Assembly: GCF_018614915.1 (NCBI RefSeq)
Contig: NZ_JAGGNU010000052.1
Span: forward strand, 87,408-151,407
Length of the DNA: 64,000 nt
Direction of reading: 5' to 3'
Origin: Variovorax paradoxus
Lineage (GTDB): Bacteria; Pseudomonadota; Gammaproteobacteria; Burkholderiales; Burkholderiaceae_C
Part shown: one piece after another, positions 1 to 8,599 of the stretch
How the letters are laid out: each line of letters opens with the position of its first letter
How positions within the stretch are numbered: the stretch's first letter is position 1
Program-made: the position numbers and the translations under genes
Notes under the pieces: model-generated
Databases searched by the model: none
Told to the model about the DNA's origin: nothing
What the model saw: the letters and a program-made list of their open reading frames with translations, nothing else

Positions 1-1
1 C

Positions 2-2329
2 GAGAAGCTGGCGGGTCTGGCGGTCGTGCGCGAGGCGCAGGAGCGCGCGCGGCAGTACTGCGCTGCCCAGGCCCAGCACGCCGCCTGGCTGTACCAGCAG
101 CGCATGGCGCGGCTCACGCGCCTGCTGAGCCGCTGCTTCGCCGAGGTGAAGGCCGCCAACGGCTGGGTCGACATGAACGATGTCGAGCAGGCGGCTCATC
201 TGCTGCTCGGCAACTCGGAACTCTGGGGCTGGGTGCAGGAGCGGCTCGATTCGCGCGTGCGGCATCTGCTGATCGACGAGTTCCAGGACACCAACCCGCT
301 GCAGTGGCAGGCGCTCCATGGCTGGCTCGGCAGCTACGCGGGGGCAGGCGGGCGGCGCCCCGGCGTGTTCATCGTCGGCGATCCGAAGCAGAGCATCTAT
401 CGCTTTCGCCGCGCCGAACCGCAGGTGTTCATTGCGGCCAAGCAGTTCGTCCAGCAGGGACTCGGCGGCGATCTGCTCAACTGCGACCACACGCACCGCA
501 ACGCGCAGGCCGTGGTCGGCCTGGTCAACGCGGTGATGATGGACGCGCAGCTGGCCGGCGAATTCGGCGGCTTCAGGGACCACACGACCGAATCGCGCGT
601 GCCGGGCCAGGTGCGCAAGCTGCCGCTGATCGCGCGCGACGCCGACGCCGCGGCTACCGCCGGCGAGGGCGCCGGGGTCGACGAGCATGGCGCGCTGCGG
701 TGGCGCGACAGCCTCCAGACTCCGCGCGTGCTGCCCGAGGAGCGGCTGCTGCAGAAGGAATGCCGGCAGGCGGCGCACTGGATCGCCGAGCGCATCGCGG
801 GCGGGCTCGCGCCCAGCAGCATCATGGTGCTGGCGCGCCGCCGCAGCCGCCTGGCCGTGCTGCAGGACGAGCTGCGCAAGCTGCACATCGCGGTCCAGCA
901 GCCCGAGAAGAACGAGCTCAACGACGCGCCGGAAGTGCAGGATCTGGTGGCGCTGCTCGATGCACTGGTCTCGCCAGACCACGACCTCTCGCTCGCGCGC
1001 GCGCTCAAGTCGCCGCTGTGGCGCATCGACGACGATGCCTTGGTGCAGCTGGCGCTGCGACAGCGTGCCCGGCCCGCGAGCTGGTTCGAGCTGCTGCAGG
1101 CGCCCGACCTGCCCGAGCCGCTGGCCGGCATCGGCCCGCGCCTGCGCCAATGGCAGCAATGGCTGGCCGCACTGCCGCCGCACGATGCCTTGAGCGCGAT
1201 CTACCACGACGCCGACGTACTCGCCAGGTTCGCGGCCGCGGCACCGGCCGCGCTGCGCGCCGGCGTGCTGAGCAATCTGCGCGGCCTGGTGGCCGCATCG
1301 CTCGAACTCGACGGCGCGCGCTTTGCGACGCCCTATGCGCTGGTGCGTGCGCTGCGTGCCGGCGGCCTGCGCGCACCGTCGATCGCCGCGGCCGATGCGG
1401 TGCAGCTGCTCACGGTCCACGGTGCCAAGGGGCTGGAGGCCGAGCTCGTGCTGCTGCTCGATACCGACGCGGCCAGCCAGCGCGCGCAGACCATGGGCGT
1501 GCTCGTGAAATGGCCGGGCCACGCGTCGGCGCCCGAGCGCTTCGTGTTCGTCGCGAGCGAAAAAAATCCGCCCGCCTGCACCGTGGACGACCTTGCCGAG
1601 GAGCAGGCGGCCAGGCATCGCGAGGAAATCAACGCGCTCTACGTGGCGACCACGCGCGCCAGAACCGAGCTCGTGCTGTCGGCCGTGCCGGCCGCGCGGC
1701 CGAATGCGCGGAGCTGGTGGGCGCGCCTGGAGGCGCGCTGCGCGCCGATCGCGGATGTCGCGGGCACGGTTCCCGTCGCCGCCCCGCGGGCGCCCGCCAG
1801 CTTCGGCATGCTGAAGCTGCCCGCGCTGCCCGTCCCGCTCGAGCGCATGCCCTCCATCGAACGCAGGGTACCGAGTACGGACTCGCGTGCCTCGGCATTG
1901 GGCCAGGCCATGCATCGTCTGCTCGAATGGTTGCAGCCCGGCGCGTCATTGCCGCCGGCGCATGTGCGCGCCGCGGCCCGCGAGTTCGGGCTCGACGTCC
2001 CCGCCGCGCGCGCCGCCGCTGCCATGGCGCAACGCATTCGGTCGGGCGCCGGCGCCTGGGCCTGGGACGCCGCGACACTCGACTGGCACGGCAACGAAAT
2101 CACGCTGATCCACGAGGGGCAGACGCTGCGCATCGATCGCCTGGTGCGGCATCGCGAAAGCGGCGCCTGGTGGGTGCTCGACTACAAGTCCGCCGCCCGC
2201 CCCGAGCACGATGCGGCGCTGATCGCGCAGCTGCAGCGTTATCGCGAAGCGGTGCAAGGCGCCTACCCCGGCGAGACGGTGCGTGCGGCCTTCCTCACGG
2301 CGCAAGGCGAACTGGTGACCCTCGAATGA
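2..2329 (+). CDS. UvrD/RecB-family helicase-nuclease (AddA-like), 5' end outside window
   Basis: ATP-dependent DNA helicase joined to a C-terminal nuclease, of the AddA/RecB kind that processes double-strand breaks for recombination. The frame is open from base 2, so the N-terminus with the Walker A motif lies upstream of the window. Superfamily 1 helicase motifs are in order: DEFQDT (motif II, about base 280), GDPKQSIYRFR (motif III, about base 380), TVHGAKGLE (motif V, about base 1410) and ALYVATTRAR (motif VI, about base 1640). The last 130 residues carry a PD-(D/E)XK nuclease signature: an RIDR stretch, then DYKS, then QLQRY. Its stop overlaps the next start (ATGA). AddA versus another UvrD-nuclease fusion cannot be settled without the N-terminus and the partner gene. 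Confidence 0.9.
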   Translation, partial: EKLAGLAVVREAQERARQYCAAQAQHAAWLYQQRMARLTRLLSRCFAEVKAANGWVDMNDVEQAAHLLLGNSELWGWVQERLDSRVRHLLIDEFQDTNPLQWQALHGWLGSYAGAGGRRPGVFIVGDPKQSIYRFRRAEPQVFIAAKQFVQQGLGGDLLNCDHTHRNAQAVVGLVNAVMMDAQLAGEFGGFRDHTTESRVPGQVRKLPLIARDADAAATAGEGAGVDEHGALRWRDSLQTPRVLPEERLLQKECRQAAHWIAERIAGGLAPSSIMVLARRRSRLAVLQDELRKLHIAVQQPEKNELNDAPEVQDLVALLDALVSPDHDLSLARALKSPLWRIDDDALVQLALRQRARPASWFELLQAPDLPEPLAGIGPRLRQWQQWLAALPPHDALSAIYHDADVLARFAAAAPAALRAGVLSNLRGLVAASLELDGARFATPYALVRALRAGGLRAPSIAAADAVQLLTVHGAKGLEAELVLLLDTDAASQRAQTMGVLVKWPGHASAPERFVFVASEKNPPACTVDDLAEEQAARHREEINALYVATTRARTELVLSAVPAARPNARSWWARLEARCAPIADVAGTVPVAAPRAPASFGMLKLPALPVPLERMPSIERRVPSTDSRASALGQAMHRLLEWLQPGASLPPAHVRAAAREFGLDVPAARAAAAMAQRIRSGAGAWAWDAATLDWHGNEITLIHEGQTLRIDRLVRHRESGAWWVLDYKSAARPEHDAALIAQLQRYREAVQGAYPGETVRAAFLTAQGELVTLE

Positions 2330-3576
2330 CGAAAAAAGAAAAGAAGGTCGCCGTCGTCGGCGGTGGCCCGGCCGGGCTGATGGCGGCCGAGGTGCTGAGC
2401 GCGCAGGGCCTGGAGGTGCATCTCTACGACGCCATGCCTTCGGTCGGGCGCAAGTTCCTGCTCGCTGGGCGCGGCGGCCTGAACCTCACGCACTCGGAAC
2501 CTTTCGACAGCTTTGCCGGCCGCTTCGGCGAACGCCGCGCCCAGATCGAAGCGCTGTTGCGCGCCTTCGGCCCCGAACAGCTGCGCGAATGGGTCCACGG
2601 TCTCGGCGTCGAGACCTTCGTCGGCACCTCGGGGCGCGTGTTTCCCACCGACATGAAGGCCGCGCCCTTGCTGCGTGCGTGGATGCATCGGCTGCGCGCG
2701 GCCGGTGTGCGCTTTCACATGCGGCATCGCTGGACGGGCTGGCCCGATGCGGCGGCGCCGACCGCGCTGCGCTTCGCGACGCCGGCCGGCGAAATCGAGC
2801 TCCAGGCCGATGCCGTGGTGCTGGCGCTCGGCGGCGCGAGCTGGTCGCGGCTGGGATCGGATGGCGCCTGGGTGCCGTGGGTCGCCGAGCGCGGCGTGGC
2901 AGTGGCACCGCTCATGCCGGCCAATTGCGGCTTCGATGTCGCCTGGACCACGCATTTCGCCGAGCGCTTCGCGGGCGTGCCTTTCAAGTCGGTCGCGATC
3001 TCGTTCACCGATACCCGGGGCCGCCGCTTTGCACGCAAGGGCGAATTCGTCGCGACCGCCTCCGGCGTCGAAGGCAGCCTGATCTATGCGGCGTCGGCGC
3101 TGCTACGCGACAAGATCGCCGCCCAGGGCAGCGCCACCTTGCTGCTCGACCTGCTGCCCGATCGCAGTGCCGAGCAAGTGCGCGCCGCCGTGCTGCATCC
3201 GCGCGGCGCGCGCTCTGTCGCCAGCCACCTGAAGAGCAGGCTCGGCCTGGAGGGCATCAAGACCGGCGTGCTGCACGAGGTGCTCACGCGCGAGCAGATG
3301 CATGCGCCCGACACGCTGGCCGAGACGATCAAGGCGGTGCCTCTTCGCTTGATCGCTCCGAGGCCGATCGACGAGGCGATCAGCACGGCAGGCGGGGTGC
3401 GCTTCGAGGCGCTGGATGCCCACCTGATGGCCGCGGCGCTGCCCGGCGTGTTCTTCGCGGGCGAGATGCTCGACTGGGAAGCGCCGACCGGCGGCTACCT
3501 GCTCACTGCCTCGATGGCGAGCGGCGTGGCGGCGGCGCGCGGCGTGCTGCTGCACGGCGAGCGAGACGCCCCTTGA
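2326..3576 (+). CDS. NAD(P)/FAD-dependent oxidoreductase, HI0933/BaiN-like flavoprotein
   Basis: Predicted 416-residue FAD flavoprotein of the HI0933/BaiN-like superfamily, with a two-dinucleotide-binding fold. The N-terminus carries the Rossmann fingerprint VVGGGPAGLMAAE (residues 9-21), followed by GRKFLLAGRGGLNLTHSE, which is typical of this family. The C-terminus has the usual FAD-contacting tail FFAGEMLDWEAPTGGYLL. The ATG overlaps the stop of the helicase gene, so the two are probably co-translated. The physiological substrate is not known; similarity to BaiN supports an FAD-dependent reductase role only in a general way. Confidence 0.88.
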   Translation: MTKKEKKVAVVGGGPAGLMAAEVLSAQGLEVHLYDAMPSVGRKFLLAGRGGLNLTHSEPFDSFAGRFGERRAQIEALLRAFGPEQLREWVHGLGVETFVGTSGRVFPTDMKAAPLLRAWMHRLRAAGVRFHMRHRWTGWPDAAAPTALRFATPAGEIELQADAVVLALGGASWSRLGSDGAWVPWVAERGVAVAPLMPANCGFDVAWTTHFAERFAGVPFKSVAISFTDTRGRRFARKGEFVATASGVEGSLIYAASALLRDKIAAQGSATLLLDLLPDRSAEQVRAAVLHPRGARSVASHLKSRLGLEGIKTGVLHEVLTREQMHAPDTLAETIKAVPLRLIAPRPIDEAISTAGGVRFEALDAHLMAAALPGVFFAGEMLDWEAPTGGYLLTASMASGVAAARGVLLHGERDAP

Positions 3577-3656
3577 AACTGAATACTTCTGGTTGACGTG
3601 CATTTGTTTGCAGGGCCGCAGACAATGCCACGCTCCTTGAGCCTGACAAAAAGAAC

Positions 3657-3938
3657 ATGTACCCGCAGGTCGACATCCAGAAGATAAGAGACAGGTATTT
3701 CAACTACAGCGTGAGCATCGGCAAGTCCGACAAGCGTTACGCCCGGCAGGGTCTGCGCTCGATCGCGGAATGCCTGCACGATGCGGCGACGGCGCTGGGC
3801 CACCACTTTCCGATCGCGGCCCTCAGCTACGAGGGGCGCGCGCTGGGCTGCTATCACGTCGCGAGCATGGAGCACAAGACGGTGGCGCTCGCCGACACGC
3901 TTCTCGCCAAGCTCGCGCAAGAGGAAACCGCGACCTGA
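3657..3938 (+). CDS. small hypothetical protein
   Basis: A 93-residue soluble protein that I do not recognise. It begins MYPQVDIQKIRDRYFNYSVS and is predicted mainly helical, with no signal peptide, membrane segment or cysteine cluster apart from C42 and C66. It lies 80 bp after the flavoprotein gene, on the same strand, and 25 bp before the convergent SRP RNA gene. Codon use matches the neighbours, with GC-rich third positions, which supports real coding. No function can be assigned from sequence. Confidence 0.6.
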   Translation: MYPQVDIQKIRDRYFNYSVSIGKSDKRYARQGLRSIAECLHDAATALGHHFPIAALSYEGRALGCYHVASMEHKTVALADTLLAKLAQEETAT

Positions 3939-3963
3939 GGGCGGTGCGGTTTCCGTGATGTGA

Positions 3964-4065
3964 GGTTGACGAGCCTTACCCCCGGCACTGACTACGCAGT
4001 TAGGGCTGCTTGGTTCCCCACCTGACCCGGTTGGCCACTTCACCATGCGGGGAGGCCCGTCAACC
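3964..4065 (-). ncRNA. ffs: SRP RNA (4.5S RNA), small bacterial type
   Basis: RNA scaffold of the signal recognition particle; it binds Ffh and targets nascent membrane proteins. Read on the minus strand, the ends pair (GGTTGACG with CGTCAACC) and the conserved Ffh-binding tip is present: GGGTCAGGTGGGGAACC followed by AAGCAGCCC. This gives the GGAA tetraloop, with a GG/CC closing stem where E. coli has CC/GG. The size, about 102 nt, fits the short bacterial type. ffs commonly lies next to dnaX; here a protease gene separates them. Confidence 0.92.
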
Positions 4066-4068
4066 CGG

Positions 4069-4074
4069 ATTGTA
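4069..4074 (-). promoter_or_regulatory. -10 element of the SRP RNA promoter
   Basis: On the minus strand the hexamer TACAAT ends 4 bp before the 5' end of the SRP RNA stem, the right distance for a sigma-70 -10 box. No good -35 match is visible at the usual spacing. Confidence 0.5.
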
Positions 4075-4098
4075 GGCCAGGGCCTTTTCCCCCACGCT

Positions 4099-5211
4099 TC
4101 ACCAAGCCATCAGCGAAGTCTCGAGCGCCGCATCGGCGTAGTAAAGGCGTACGCCGACGAGGTAATGGCGGCCCTTGTGCAGGCGCATGCCGATGCGGGC
4201 GTTGAGGTCCGTGCCGCTGTCGTCGTTGCCGGCGATCTGCACGTTCCCCGCGGGCGTGACCTCGAACAGCACCAGCACCGTGTCGGAGGTGCCGAAGGTG
4301 CCGATGTTGTAGGTGCGCGTACGCGGCGGCACGAATTCGAAGTCGCGGGTCTCGCCGACCTTCAGCTTGAGCAGCTGCGACAGCCCGACCTTGAGCGTCG
4401 AGACGGACGGCGCCCTGACGCCTGGATAGCTCTCCACCACCCAGGCCTTGTCGGCATAGGACAAGCCGCCCTTGGGCACGAGCCCGGCCTGGTACTCCGC
4501 GGGCGCATCGATCAGACCGGGCTCGAACTGGTACTCCATGACCGAATCCGGATCCCACGCGGTGCCCTTCACCTCGGCCTGCGGGATCTTGCGCAGGATG
4601 TTCCACTCGATCTGCGCCTCTTGCCAGAAGTTCGGCGGGCCCTCGAAGTAATCGATCACCGCCTGCCGGTTCCAGGTGATGCCGGCATGGGGGTTCTGGT
4701 GCTCGTGCTCGAGCCCGAGCGTATGGCCGATCTCGTGCAGCGCCGTGTCCTGGCCATAGGGCGTGGTGAGCGGCCAGCCGAAATTCATGGTGCGCTGCAG
4801 CGGGTCGCGAATGTCGAGCACGTCGCGGCCCACGTGGGACCAGGAGCCGTCCTGCGCATCGAAGCCGATGCGCACGATCGCGTCCTCGGCGGCCTCCACG
4901 CGCCGGAAGCTGATGCCGATGCCGAGCTTGGCCCAGGTCTCGAAGGCTTCCTCGACCGCGCTCGCGTCGTCGCTGCCGCCATGCCACGCGGCAGGCACGG
5001 GATCGCCGCGCTTGAAACAGTAATAAGTGAGCTGCGTGCCGTTCACCCATTTTCTGCTCGAGGCCAGGATGGCGGAGGCGCGATCCGCGGAAACGCTGCT
5101 GTCGAACTGCCGCGGCCGCTGGACCGGCTGCACGCAGTAGCGGCGCGCACCGGCATCGCCGTACTTCCTGGCCGCGGCAGGGCGCGCGGCCTTGTGGGTC
5201 GCAGTGGACAT
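4099..5211 (-). CDS. M12A (astacin-like) zinc metallopeptidase
   Basis: Predicted 370-residue zinc endopeptidase of the metzincin clan. The zinc site HEIGHTLGLEHEH (ligands H159, H163, H169; catalytic E160) matches the astacin HExxHxxGxxHE pattern, and a Met-turn SVMEY follows about 65 residues later. The C-terminal third looks like a beta-rich accessory domain. I start at the ATG at 5211 because AGGAG lies 6 nt upstream of it; an upstream ATG at 5238 has no ribosome binding site. No classical signal peptide is visible, so the cellular location is unclear. It sits between ffs and dnaX, which are often neighbours, so it may be a later insertion. Confidence 0.85.
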   Translation of the reverse strand: MSTATHKAARPAAARKYGDAGARRYCVQPVQRPRQFDSSVSADRASAILASSRKWVNGTQLTYYCFKRGDPVPAAWHGGSDDASAVEEAFETWAKLGIGISFRRVEAAEDAIVRIGFDAQDGSWSHVGRDVLDIRDPLQRTMNFGWPLTTPYGQDTALHEIGHTLGLEHEHQNPHAGITWNRQAVIDYFEGPPNFWQEAQIEWNILRKIPQAEVKGTAWDPDSVMEYQFEPGLIDAPAEYQAGLVPKGGLSYADKAWVVESYPGVRAPSVSTLKVGLSQLLKLKVGETRDFEFVPPRTRTYNIGTFGTSDTVLVLFEVTPAGNVQIAGNDDSGTDLNARIGMRLHKGRHYLVGVRLYYADAALETSLMAW

Positions 5212-5326
5212 GTCGGTCTCCTGGAAGAGCTGTTCCATGCTAGGGCCCGGAAAACGAAAATCTATAAGTAAAAAGGCCTATAACGCCGTCGGAAAGCTGC
5301 CCGTCGGGCCCACCTAAAATGCGTCG

Positions 5327-7132
5327 ATGGCCTATCTCGTGCTCGCTCGCAAACACCGACCCAAGACTTTCAGCGAGATGGTGGGCCAGGAGCATGTGGT
5401 GCAGGCCCTCGAGAACGCGCTGAGCTCGCAGCGGCTGCACCACGCCTACCTGTTCACCGGCACCCGCGGCGTCGGCAAGACCACCGTTTCGCGCATCCTG
5501 GCCAAATCGCTCAACTGCCAGGGCCCGGACGGGCAGGGCGGCATCACCGCCACGCCATGTGGCGTATGCCAGGCGTGCAAGGACATCGATGCCGGTCGCT
5601 TCGTCGACTACACCGAACTCGATGCGGCCTCGAACCGCGGCGTCGACGAGGTCCAGGCCCTGCTGGAGCAGGCGGTCTATAAGCCGGTGCAGGGGCGCTT
5701 CAAGGTCTTCATGATTGACGAGGTGCACATGCTCACCGGCCACGCGTTCAACGCGATGCTGAAGACCTTGGAAGAGCCGCCGGAATACCTCAAGTTCGTG
5801 CTGGCGACCACCGATCCGCAGAAGGTGCCGGTCACGGTGCTGTCGCGCTGCCTGCAGTTCAACCTGCGGCCGATGGCGCCCGAGACGGTGCTGGAGCATC
5901 TGACGCGGGTGCTGCAGACCGAGACCGTCCCGGCCGAGCCGCATGCGCTGCGCCTGATCGCGCGCGCCGCACGCGGCTCGATGCGCGACGCGCTCTCGCT
6001 GACCGACCAGGCGATCGCATTCGGCAACGGCGAACTGCTGGAAAGCGGCGTGCGCCAGATGCTCGGCAGCGTCGATCGCGGCCACGTGTTCCGCCTGATC
6101 GAGGCGCTGGCAGAGGGCGACGGCAAGACCGTGGTCGACACCGCCGAGGCTCTGCGCCGCGACGGCATGTCGGCCGCCTCCACGCTCGAGGAAATGACGG
6201 CCGTGCTGCAGGCCATGGCCGTGCTGCAGGCGGTGCCTTCGCGCGCCGAGACCTACGACGCGACCGATCCGGACGCCGCCGAGACCGCCCGCCTCGCGGC
6301 ATCGATGCCCGCCGACGAGACGCAGCTGCTCTACAGCCTCTGCCTGCATGGCCGCGGCGAACTGGGCCTTGCGCCCGACGAGTACGCCGCGCTCACGATG
6401 GTGTTGCTGCGCCTCCTGGCGTTCAAGCCCTCCGGCGCGGCCGGCGTGGAAAAAAAAACTCTGAATGAAGCGCCGCGCGCCGCGGTGAGCGCGCCGCGTG
6501 CGCCGGCCGCCGAGGCCGCACGCGCGCCCGCGGCAGCGCTTGCGCCGAGCGCAGGGTCTGTTGCGGCACCGCCGGGCCAGCGGCTGCCGGTGCGCGACGA
6601 ACCCTCGCTCGCGGCTGCAGCGACAGCGCCCCGGCCCGCTGCCGACCCGGCGCCCGCCGCCAAAGTGATGGCCATGCAGGTGCGGGTGCAGCCGCCGCCC
6701 GGCGCACGCGAAGCGGTGCGCGAGGCCGAATCGACGCCGATCGTGCCCAGCGAAGAGGGCGACTTCTGGCATGCGACCGTCACCCAGCTGGTCGTGGCCG
6801 AGGCGATCACGGCGCTGGCGCGCGAACTCGCATTGCAATCGCAGCTGGTGGCGCGCGACGTCGACCAATGGCTCTTGCGCGTCGAGCGCGAATCGCTCAA
6901 CCAGGCGAGCAGCCGGGAGAAGCTGCAGGCCGCGCTCGCGGCGCTGGGCCACGGCGTGAAAATCGCCATCGAGATCGGCACCGTGGTCGACAGCCCGGCG
7001 CGCCGAAACAAGCAGGCGGCCGACGAACGCCAGCGCGTGGCCGAGGAGGCGATTCGCAACGACCCCGAGATCCAGTCGATGATGCGCGACTGGGACGCGA
7101 GAATCGTCCCGGGTACGCTCAAGCCCGCCTGA
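5327..7132 (+). CDS. dnaX: DNA polymerase III subunit gamma/tau
   Basis: Clamp-loader ATPase of the replicative polymerase. The 601-residue full-length form corresponds to tau. Walker A GTRGVGKT is at residues 45-52, a cysteine zinc site (C64, then CGVCQAC) follows, and the Walker B region MIDEVH is near 130. After about residue 370 comes a long Ala/Pro-rich linker, then the tau-specific C-terminal domain that contacts DnaB and polymerase alpha. A run of nine A at codons 375-378 is described separately. The gene starts the conserved dnaX-ybaB-recR block. A TAAAAT hexamer lies 6 bp before the ATG and no Shine-Dalgarno is visible, so the message could be nearly leaderless. Confidence 0.96.
   Translation: MAYLVLARKHRPKTFSEMVGQEHVVQALENALSSQRLHHAYLFTGTRGVGKTTVSRILAKSLNCQGPDGQGGITATPCGVCQACKDIDAGRFVDYTELDAASNRGVDEVQALLEQAVYKPVQGRFKVFMIDEVHMLTGHAFNAMLKTLEEPPEYLKFVLATTDPQKVPVTVLSRCLQFNLRPMAPETVLEHLTRVLQTETVPAEPHALRLIARAARGSMRDALSLTDQAIAFGNGELLESGVRQMLGSVDRGHVFRLIEALAEGDGKTVVDTAEALRRDGMSAASTLEEMTAVLQAMAVLQAVPSRAETYDATDPDAAETARLAASMPADETQLLYSLCLHGRGELGLAPDEYAALTMVLLRLLAFKPSGAAGVEKKTLNEAPRAAVSAPRAPAAEAARAPAAALAPSAGSVAAPPGQRLPVRDEPSLAAAATAPRPAADPAPAAKVMAMQVRVQPPPGAREAVREAESTPIVPSEEGDFWHATVTQLVVAEAITALARELALQSQLVARDVDQWLLRVERESLNQASSREKLQAALAALGHGVKIAIEIGTVVDSPARRNKQAADERQRVAEEAIRNDPEIQSMMRDWDARIVPGTLKPA
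6450..6458 (+). other. A9 slippery tract inside dnaX
   Basis: Nine consecutive A residues cover codons 375-378 of dnaX, exactly at the end of the clamp-loader core. Adding one A gives the continuation N-S-E-stop (TGA), for a product of 380 residues. Losing one A gives L-stop (TGA), for a product of 378 residues. Both alternative frames therefore terminate at once and would yield a gamma-like protein. This resembles the A9 transcriptional slippage site described in Thermus dnaX; activity here is inferred. Confidence 0.6.
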
Positions 7133-7169
7133 ATCTATTCTTTTTATCCAACGATCGACAGGACCAACG

Positions 7170-7502
7170 ATGTTCAACAAAGGACAACTGGCCGGCCTCA
7201 TGAAGCAGGCGCAGGCAATGCAGGACAACCTCAAGAAGGCGCAGGAAGAACTCGCCACCATCGAGGTCGAGGGCGAGTCGGGCGCCGGGCTGGTGAAGGT
7301 CGTGATGACCTGCAAGCACGACGTCAAGCGCATCACCATCGACCCCAGCCTGCTGGCCGACGACAAGGACATGCTCGAAGACCTGGTGGCTGCAGCTTTC
7401 AACGCCGCGGTGCGCAAGGCCGAGGAAACCAGCGAGCAGAAGATGGGCAAGCTGACCGCCGGCATGCCGGGTCTTCCTCCAGGAATGAAGCTGCCGTTCT
7501 AG
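7170..7502 (+). CDS. ybaB: YbaB/EbfC family nucleoid-associated protein
   Basis: A 110-residue DNA-binding protein of the YbaB/EbfC family, which forms a tweezer-like dimer and coats the nucleoid. The start MFNKGQLAGLMKQAQAMQ and the core GESGAGLVKVVMT are typical, and the C-terminus ends PPGMKLPF as in family members. AGGA lies a few bases before the ATG. It lies 37 bp after dnaX and 6 bp before recR, in the classic dnaX-ybaB-recR arrangement, so it is probably co-transcribed with them. Confidence 0.95.
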   Translation: MFNKGQLAGLMKQAQAMQDNLKKAQEELATIEVEGESGAGLVKVVMTCKHDVKRITIDPSLLADDKDMLEDLVAAAFNAAVRKAEETSEQKMGKLTAGMPGLPPGMKLPF

Positions 7503-7508
7503 GACTGA

Positions 7509-8099
7509 ATGGCTGATTCCAGTTCGCTAGAGGCGCTGGTCGAGGCCTTGCGCCGCCTGCCCGGCGTCGGCGCCAAGTCGGCCTCGCGCATGGCCTTTCA
7601 TCTGCTGCAGCACGACCGCGAGGGCACGCAGCTGCTCGCGCGTGCATTGCAGCATGCGGCGACGCATGTGCGGCATTGCGAGCGCTGCAACACTTTCACC
7701 GAGGCGCCGGTCTGCAGCGTGTGCCTCGACACCCGCCGCGACGGCACCAAGCTGTGCGTGGTCGAGACGCCGGCCGACCAGGCCGCACTCGAACGCACCG
7801 GCGCCTTCCGCGGCTACTACTTCGTGCTGATGGGCAAGCTCAGCCCACTCGACGGCATCGGGCCGAAGGACATCGGCCTCGCGCGGCTGTTCGAGCGCGC
7901 GCTCGACGGCACCGTGAGCGAGGTGATCCTGGCCACCAACTTCACTGCCGAGGGTGAAGCCACCGCCCATGTGATCGGCGAGGCGCTTCGGCAACGGGGA
8001 CTCACGGTCACGCGGCTCGCGCGCGGCGTGCCGGCCGGCAGCGAACTCGAATACGTCGATCTCGGCACCATCGCCCACGCGCTGGTCGACCGCCGCTGA
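7509..8099 (+). CDS. recR: recombination mediator RecR
   Basis: RecR acts with RecO and RecF to load RecA on gapped DNA. The 196-residue protein has the usual order: helix-hairpin-helix LRRLPGVGAKSASRMAFHLL (residues 14-33), the four-cysteine zinc site C57, C60, C69, C72, a Toprim domain (CVVETPADQAALE and following) and the C-terminal segment ending in GVPAGSELEYVD. The stop overlaps the start of the MAPEG gene (TGATG), which suggests coupled translation. Confidence 0.96.
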   Translation: MADSSSLEALVEALRRLPGVGAKSASRMAFHLLQHDREGTQLLARALQHAATHVRHCERCNTFTEAPVCSVCLDTRRDGTKLCVVETPADQAALERTGAFRGYYFVLMGKLSPLDGIGPKDIGLARLFERALDGTVSEVILATNFTAEGEATAHVIGEALRQRGLTVTRLARGVPAGSELEYVDLGTIAHALVDRR

Positions 8100-8485
8100 T
8101 GCCGTCGCTGACGCTCGCCTACTGGTGCGTGATGGCCGCGGTGGCCTTGCCCTATGCAGCGGCCTACATCGCCAAGATCGGCAGCTTCAGGTCGCGCGAC
8201 AACGAGACGCCGCGCGAATGGGCCGCGCATCAGCACGGCTGGCGTGCGCGTGCCATGGGTGCGCAGGCCAACAGCTTCGAGGGCCTTCCTTTCTTCATCG
8301 GCGCGGTGATCATCGCCCATCAACTCGGTGCCGCGCAGGCGTGGCTTGATCTCCTGGCCGCGGCCTACGTGCTGCTGCGCATCGCCTACGTCGCGCTCTA
8401 CATCAAGGGCCTCGGCTCGGTGCGCAGCGCGGTCTGGGCGCTCGCATTCCTGGTCAACACCGCGATCGTGTTCGCCGGCCGCTAG
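8099..8485 (+). CDS. MAPEG family membrane protein
   Basis: A 128-residue membrane protein of the MAPEG family (membrane-associated, eicosanoid and glutathione metabolism). Four hydrophobic segments are visible, near residues 3-22, 60-77, 80-98 and 107-127. The sequence DNETPREW followed by RARGAQ-like AMGAQANSFE matches the family core between helices 1 and 2. The function of bacterial members is mostly unknown; a glutathione-dependent role is only a family-level inference. The gene overlaps recR by one base. Confidence 0.85.
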   Translation: MPSLTLAYWCVMAAVALPYAAAYIAKIGSFRSRDNETPREWAAHQHGWRARAMGAQANSFEGLPFFIGAVIIAHQLGAAQAWLDLLAAAYVLLRIAYVALYIKGLGSVRSAVWALAFLVNTAIVFAGR

Positions 8486-8599
8486 TGGCCTTCATGTTTA
8501 CGTGAAAACCCGCACGGGGATGTTCCCGATGCAGGCGCAGAGGGGCGCCCCTAAGCTCCATTCGATTCCAAAAGCAACCAAAGGCCGCGGGTTCACGTC

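Noticed and set aside
5240..7465. 740-codon open frame antisense to dnaX and ybaB
   Set aside because: It spans two conserved genes and their gap and shows only low-complexity His/Arg/Gly sequence.
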